DNA of 64,000 nucleotides from Streptomyces sp. WAC 01529 (GTDB lineage Bacteria; Actinomycetota; Actinomycetes; Streptomycetales; Streptomycetaceae): contig NZ_CP029617.1 in NCBI RefSeq assembly GCF_003945545.1, positions 4,635,001-4,699,000 of the forward strand. Reading direction: 5' to 3'. The notes under the pieces were generated by a model, which saw nothing but the letters and a program-made list of their open reading frames with translations, was not told where the DNA came from and searched no databases. The position numbers and the translations under genes are program-made. This document shows positions 61,505 to 64,000 of this stretch, one piece after another. Position 1 is the stretch's first letter. Each line of letters begins with the position of its first letter.

Positions 61505-63082
61505 GTGCGGGGAACTGTCGCAGTCGGCGCAATAGCCGTGCTGACCGTCCTGGGAACGGGCGCCCCCGCTCTCGCCCCACCGGCGACCGGCCGCCCCGAC
61601 CTTTCGCGGTACTACACGCAGAAGATCAAGTGGGGCCCCTGCAAGGGCTCGACCGAGGCCGTGGCGGACGCCACCGGGCACGCCAAGGACGTCCAGTGCG
61701 CGGACCTGACCGTCCCGCTGGACTACGCCGAGCCCGCCACCGGCACGGTGGACCTCGCGATGATCCGGATGAGGTCGAGCGCGAGCGGCAAGCCGCGAGG
61801 CTCCCTGCTGCTGAACTTCGGCGGGCCCGGCGGCCCCGGCGTCTCCGCGCTGGCCGGGGCGCAGAAGGAGTTCGGCTTCCTCAGCAAGGGCTACGACGTC
61901 GTCTCCTTCGACCCGCGCGGAGTGGGCCAGAGCGACCCCGTCAGCTGCGGGGACGCCGACGGGCAGACCGAGCCCGTGGCGGGGGAGGGCGACGACCCGG
62001 CCGCCGTCCTCGCCGAGTTGCGCAAGGTCGCCAAGGAGTGCGAGGCCAAGTCCGGCCCCGTACTGCCGTACATGGGGACCATCAATGTCTCGCGCGACCT
62101 GGACGTCATGCGGGCCGCCCTCGGCGACAAGAAGCTCAACTACCTCGGTTTCTCGTACGGAACGCGGCTCGGCGCCGTATACGCCGCCCAGTTCCCGAAG
62201 AAGGTCGGGCGGATGGTGCTCGACGGAGTGGACACGCTGACCGAGCCCGTCGCCGAGCAGTCCCTCGTGACCGCCGAGGGACGCCAGACGGCCCTCGACA
62301 ACTTCCTCACCTGGTGCACGGGGAACGCGGGCTGCGTCTTCGGCACCGACGCGCGGGCCGCCCGGCACGGCATGGTCCAGCTCATCCGGGACATGGACGA
62401 GATGCCGCTGCGGTCCATGGAGGGCGAGGAGTTCACCGGCCAGGACGTCGTCGGCGTACTCGGCCAGGCCCTCTACAGCAGGCAGGCGTGGCCCGCGCTG
62501 TCGCAGGCGCTGGGCGCGCTGCTCGCGGACGGTGACCCCCGGGCGCTGATCCGGATGAGCGGCGGGCTCGCGGGCGGTGTGGGCGGCGGGGGAGGCGGCG
62601 GCACGGGCCTGGCGGGTGAGGAGGTGCCCATGGACAACATGTCCGCCGCCCTCATGGCCGTGAACTGCGCCGACGACCCCGACCGGCCCGGTGCCGCGCG
62701 CATCGAGAAGGAAGTGGGCAGGCTTCAGGAGGAGTTCGAGGAGGCGTCGCCCGTCTTCGGCAAGTCGATGCTGATGCCGGTGCTGCTGTGCTTCGGGCGG
62801 CCCCCGGGGACCCGGTACATCCGCGAGGACGTGCGGGACCTGAAGTCGCCGAAGCTGCTGCTCGTCGGTACGCGCGGCGACCCCGCGACGCCCTACCGCT
62901 GGACGGAGGAGACCGCGCGCCGGCTCGGCCCGCAGGCCGTCGTCCTGGACAACAAGGGTGACGGGCACACCGGTTACCTCGGGTCCAAGTGCGTACAGGA
63001 CAAGGTGGACGGGTTCCTGCTGTACGGGGAGATGCCGAAGAGCGGGAGCTCTTGCGGGCTGGACAGCCGGACCGCCGAGTGA
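61505..63082 (+). CDS. secreted alpha/beta hydrolase (S33 tripeptidyl aminopeptidase-like)
   Basis: A 525-residue exported serine hydrolase. The signal peptide spans about 1-27 (VAVGAIAVLTVLGTGAPALA). The oxyanion segment is LLLNFGGPGGPGVSAL, the nucleophile elbow GFSYGTRLG (Ser about 219), then the acid in LLVGTRGDPATPYRW and the His in DNKGDGHTGYLGS; the TAP-like carboxyl domain is the last 110 residues. It probably releases amino-terminal tripeptides outside the cell. GTG 61505 is the start. A Gly-rich loop interrupts the lid region near 360. Confidence 0.88.
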   Translation: MRGTVAVGAIAVLTVLGTGAPALAPPATGRPDLSRYYTQKIKWGPCKGSTEAVADATGHAKDVQCADLTVPLDYAEPATGTVDLAMIRMRSSASGKPRGSLLLNFGGPGGPGVSALAGAQKEFGFLSKGYDVVSFDPRGVGQSDPVSCGDADGQTEPVAGEGDDPAAVLAELRKVAKECEAKSGPVLPYMGTINVSRDLDVMRAALGDKKLNYLGFSYGTRLGAVYAAQFPKKVGRMVLDGVDTLTEPVAEQSLVTAEGRQTALDNFLTWCTGNAGCVFGTDARAARHGMVQLIRDMDEMPLRSMEGEEFTGQDVVGVLGQALYSRQAWPALSQALGALLADGDPRALIRMSGGLAGGVGGGGGGGTGLAGEEVPMDNMSAALMAVNCADDPDRPGAARIEKEVGRLQEEFEEASPVFGKSMLMPVLLCFGRPPGTRYIREDVRDLKSPKLLLVGTRGDPATPYRWTEETARRLGPQAVVLDNKGDGHTGYLGSKCVQDKVDGFLLYGEMPKSGSSCGLDSRTAE

Positions 63083-63107
63083 GCCTCGTCAGTGGGGCTT
63101 CAAGGGG

Positions 63108-63962
63108 TCAGGGGTGTGCCGGCGAGGTGAGGGCCAGCATCGCCGCCTCGTCGCTCGTGCCCTCCTTGGCCTGGTAGACCACCATGCGCTGGCCGCCCGT
63201 CCTCGCCAGCTTCAGCACCTCGTACGTGAGGGTCATCGCGCCGACCCTCGGATGCGCGAAGGACTTGGTGCCGCCACCCCGTTCCCGTACGTCGTAACGC
63301 TCCCAGATCCGGGCGAAGTCCGGTGATTTGAGGAGGAGTTCGCCGACGAGGCTGGTCAGGCGCGGCGAGTCCGTGTCCGTGCCGCCGACCGCGCGCAGAT
63401 GCGCCACCGACGTGGCGACCGTCTCCTCCCAGGGCTGGTAGAGCGTGCGGCCCACGGGGTGCAGGAAGAGGTAGCGGGTGACGTTGCGCTGCTCGGCGGG
63501 CCAGTCCCACAGGCCGGGGAGCAGGGCCCGGCCGGGGGCGTTGGCGGCCAGCATGTAGCTGTGCCTGCTCACGACGTACGCGGGCAGCGGGGCCAGCGCG
63601 TCCAGCATGCGCGTGGTGGACTCGCGGACCGTGTCGTCGGCGGTGGGGTGCGGTTCCGTGAGGCGGCCCGAGGCGAGTTCGGCCAGCTCGTGCAGGCGCT
63701 CGTGGGCGTCGCCCGACAGGCGCAGGGCGCGGGCCAGGGCGTCGATGACGGCGGGGGAGGGGTTCGTCTCGCGGCCGCGCTCCAGGCGGGTGTAGTAGTC
63801 GACGCTCACTCCGGCGAGGGTCGCCAGTTCCTCGCGGCGCAGCCCCGGAGTACGGCGCAGGCCGGTGCCGGCGGGGAGCCCGGCGTCGGCGGGGGTGACG
63901 CGGGCCCTGCGGGCGCGGAGATATCTGCCGAGTTCCGTTCCGGTGGCGCGGGCTGTCGTCAT
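63108..63962 (-). CDS. XRE-family regulator with MmyB-like ligand domain
   Basis: A 284-residue regulator. The HTH is at about 8-75 (GTELGRYLRARRARVTPADA, LRREELATLAGVSVDYYTRL, ERGRETNPSPAVIDALARAL), followed from about 115 by the MmyB-like domain (PAYVVSRHSYMLAANAPGRA, NVTRYLFLHPVGR). Such proteins are common in Streptomyces and many are induced by the neighbouring redox gene's substrate. The ATG at 63962 is 38 bases from the window end, so its partner gene may lie outside. It is convergent with the S33 hydrolase. Confidence 0.88.
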   Translation of the reverse strand: MTTARATGTELGRYLRARRARVTPADAGLPAGTGLRRTPGLRREELATLAGVSVDYYTRLERGRETNPSPAVIDALARALRLSGDAHERLHELAELASGRLTEPHPTADDTVRESTTRMLDALAPLPAYVVSRHSYMLAANAPGRALLPGLWDWPAEQRNVTRYLFLHPVGRTLYQPWEETVATSVAHLRAVGGTDTDSPRLTSLVGELLLKSPDFARIWERYDVRERGGGTKSFAHPRVGAMTLTYEVLKLARTGGQRMVVYQAKEGTSDEAAMLALTSPAHP

Positions 63963-64000
63963 CCCGCCATTGTCGCTGGTCGCGGGGGTGTGTGGGGGGC

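Overview
This window is chromosomal DNA of a Streptomyces or a very close relative. It has very high GC with strong third-position bias, many GTG/TTG starts, an rRNA operon of actinobacterial type, the developmental sigma factor BldN beside its anti-sigma RsbN, and the Rex-hemACDB operon. It also carries a class I lysyl-tRNA synthetase and a futalosine-type menaquinone cluster. Functions are assigned by reading motifs in the translations; no database search was run.

Layout. 1-2032: the 3' part of a 23S rRNA, then 5S rRNA and a terminator. 2103-7179: AcuC-like deacetylase, a conserved phosphatase-like protein, a BldC-type small DNA-binding protein, a 32-residue basic ribosomal-type protein (4733-4831), an NAD-dependent epimerase and a lysophospholipid acyltransferase. 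7270-10894 (minus strand): rsbN, bldN and a HAD-IB phosphatase. 11023-17794: glutaredoxin, then rex-hemA-hemC-hemD with 4-bp overlaps behind a textbook Rex operator, then hemB. 17875-24040: oxidoreductase, a YqhA-IstB fusion protein, an imine-reductase-like enzyme behind a strong palindromic operator, an HTH membrane protein and an aminotransferase. 24136-27827: divergent argS and lysS.

27932-36997: small membrane proteins, a secreted trypsin-like protease with C-terminal repeats, a DUF2637 membrane protein, two tandem DUF3558-like lipoproteins, RtcB RNA ligase, a short-chain dehydrogenase coupled to a small ORF, and a YnfA-type protein. 37000-42041 is the most disturbed part: repeats, a GNAT gene, a GNAT remnant, a 2'-5' RNA ligase-like protein, gene debris, a secreted FG-GAP protein, and an IS5-type insertion sequence that landed exactly in the CTAG where two convergent genes have their stop codons.

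42038-50550: hemL with a histidine phosphatase, a Tat lipoprotein deacetylase behind a long hairpin, and the cytochrome c maturation set ResA-CcdA-ResB-CcsB. 50608-58469: SRPBCC protein, EamA transporter, LysR regulator, PLDc_N protein, then the late menaquinone enzymes (UbiD-, UbiA- and UbiX-type), an Lrp regulator and MqnE. 58557-63962: DUF4229 protein, a cysteine-rich leader peptide in front of a GltP/TcyP-type symporter, a TetR regulator, a secreted S33 hydrolase and an XRE regulator.

Common theme: much of the window serves respiration and redox balance: tetrapyrrole synthesis under NADH-sensing Rex, hemL, cytochrome c assembly and menaquinone synthesis. The observations most worth following up are the Cys-rich leader peptide upstream of the symporter, the YqhA-IstB fusion, the hairpin abutting the deacetylase start, the 27-bp operator at 21195-21221, and the IS inserted in a shared stop-codon CTAG.
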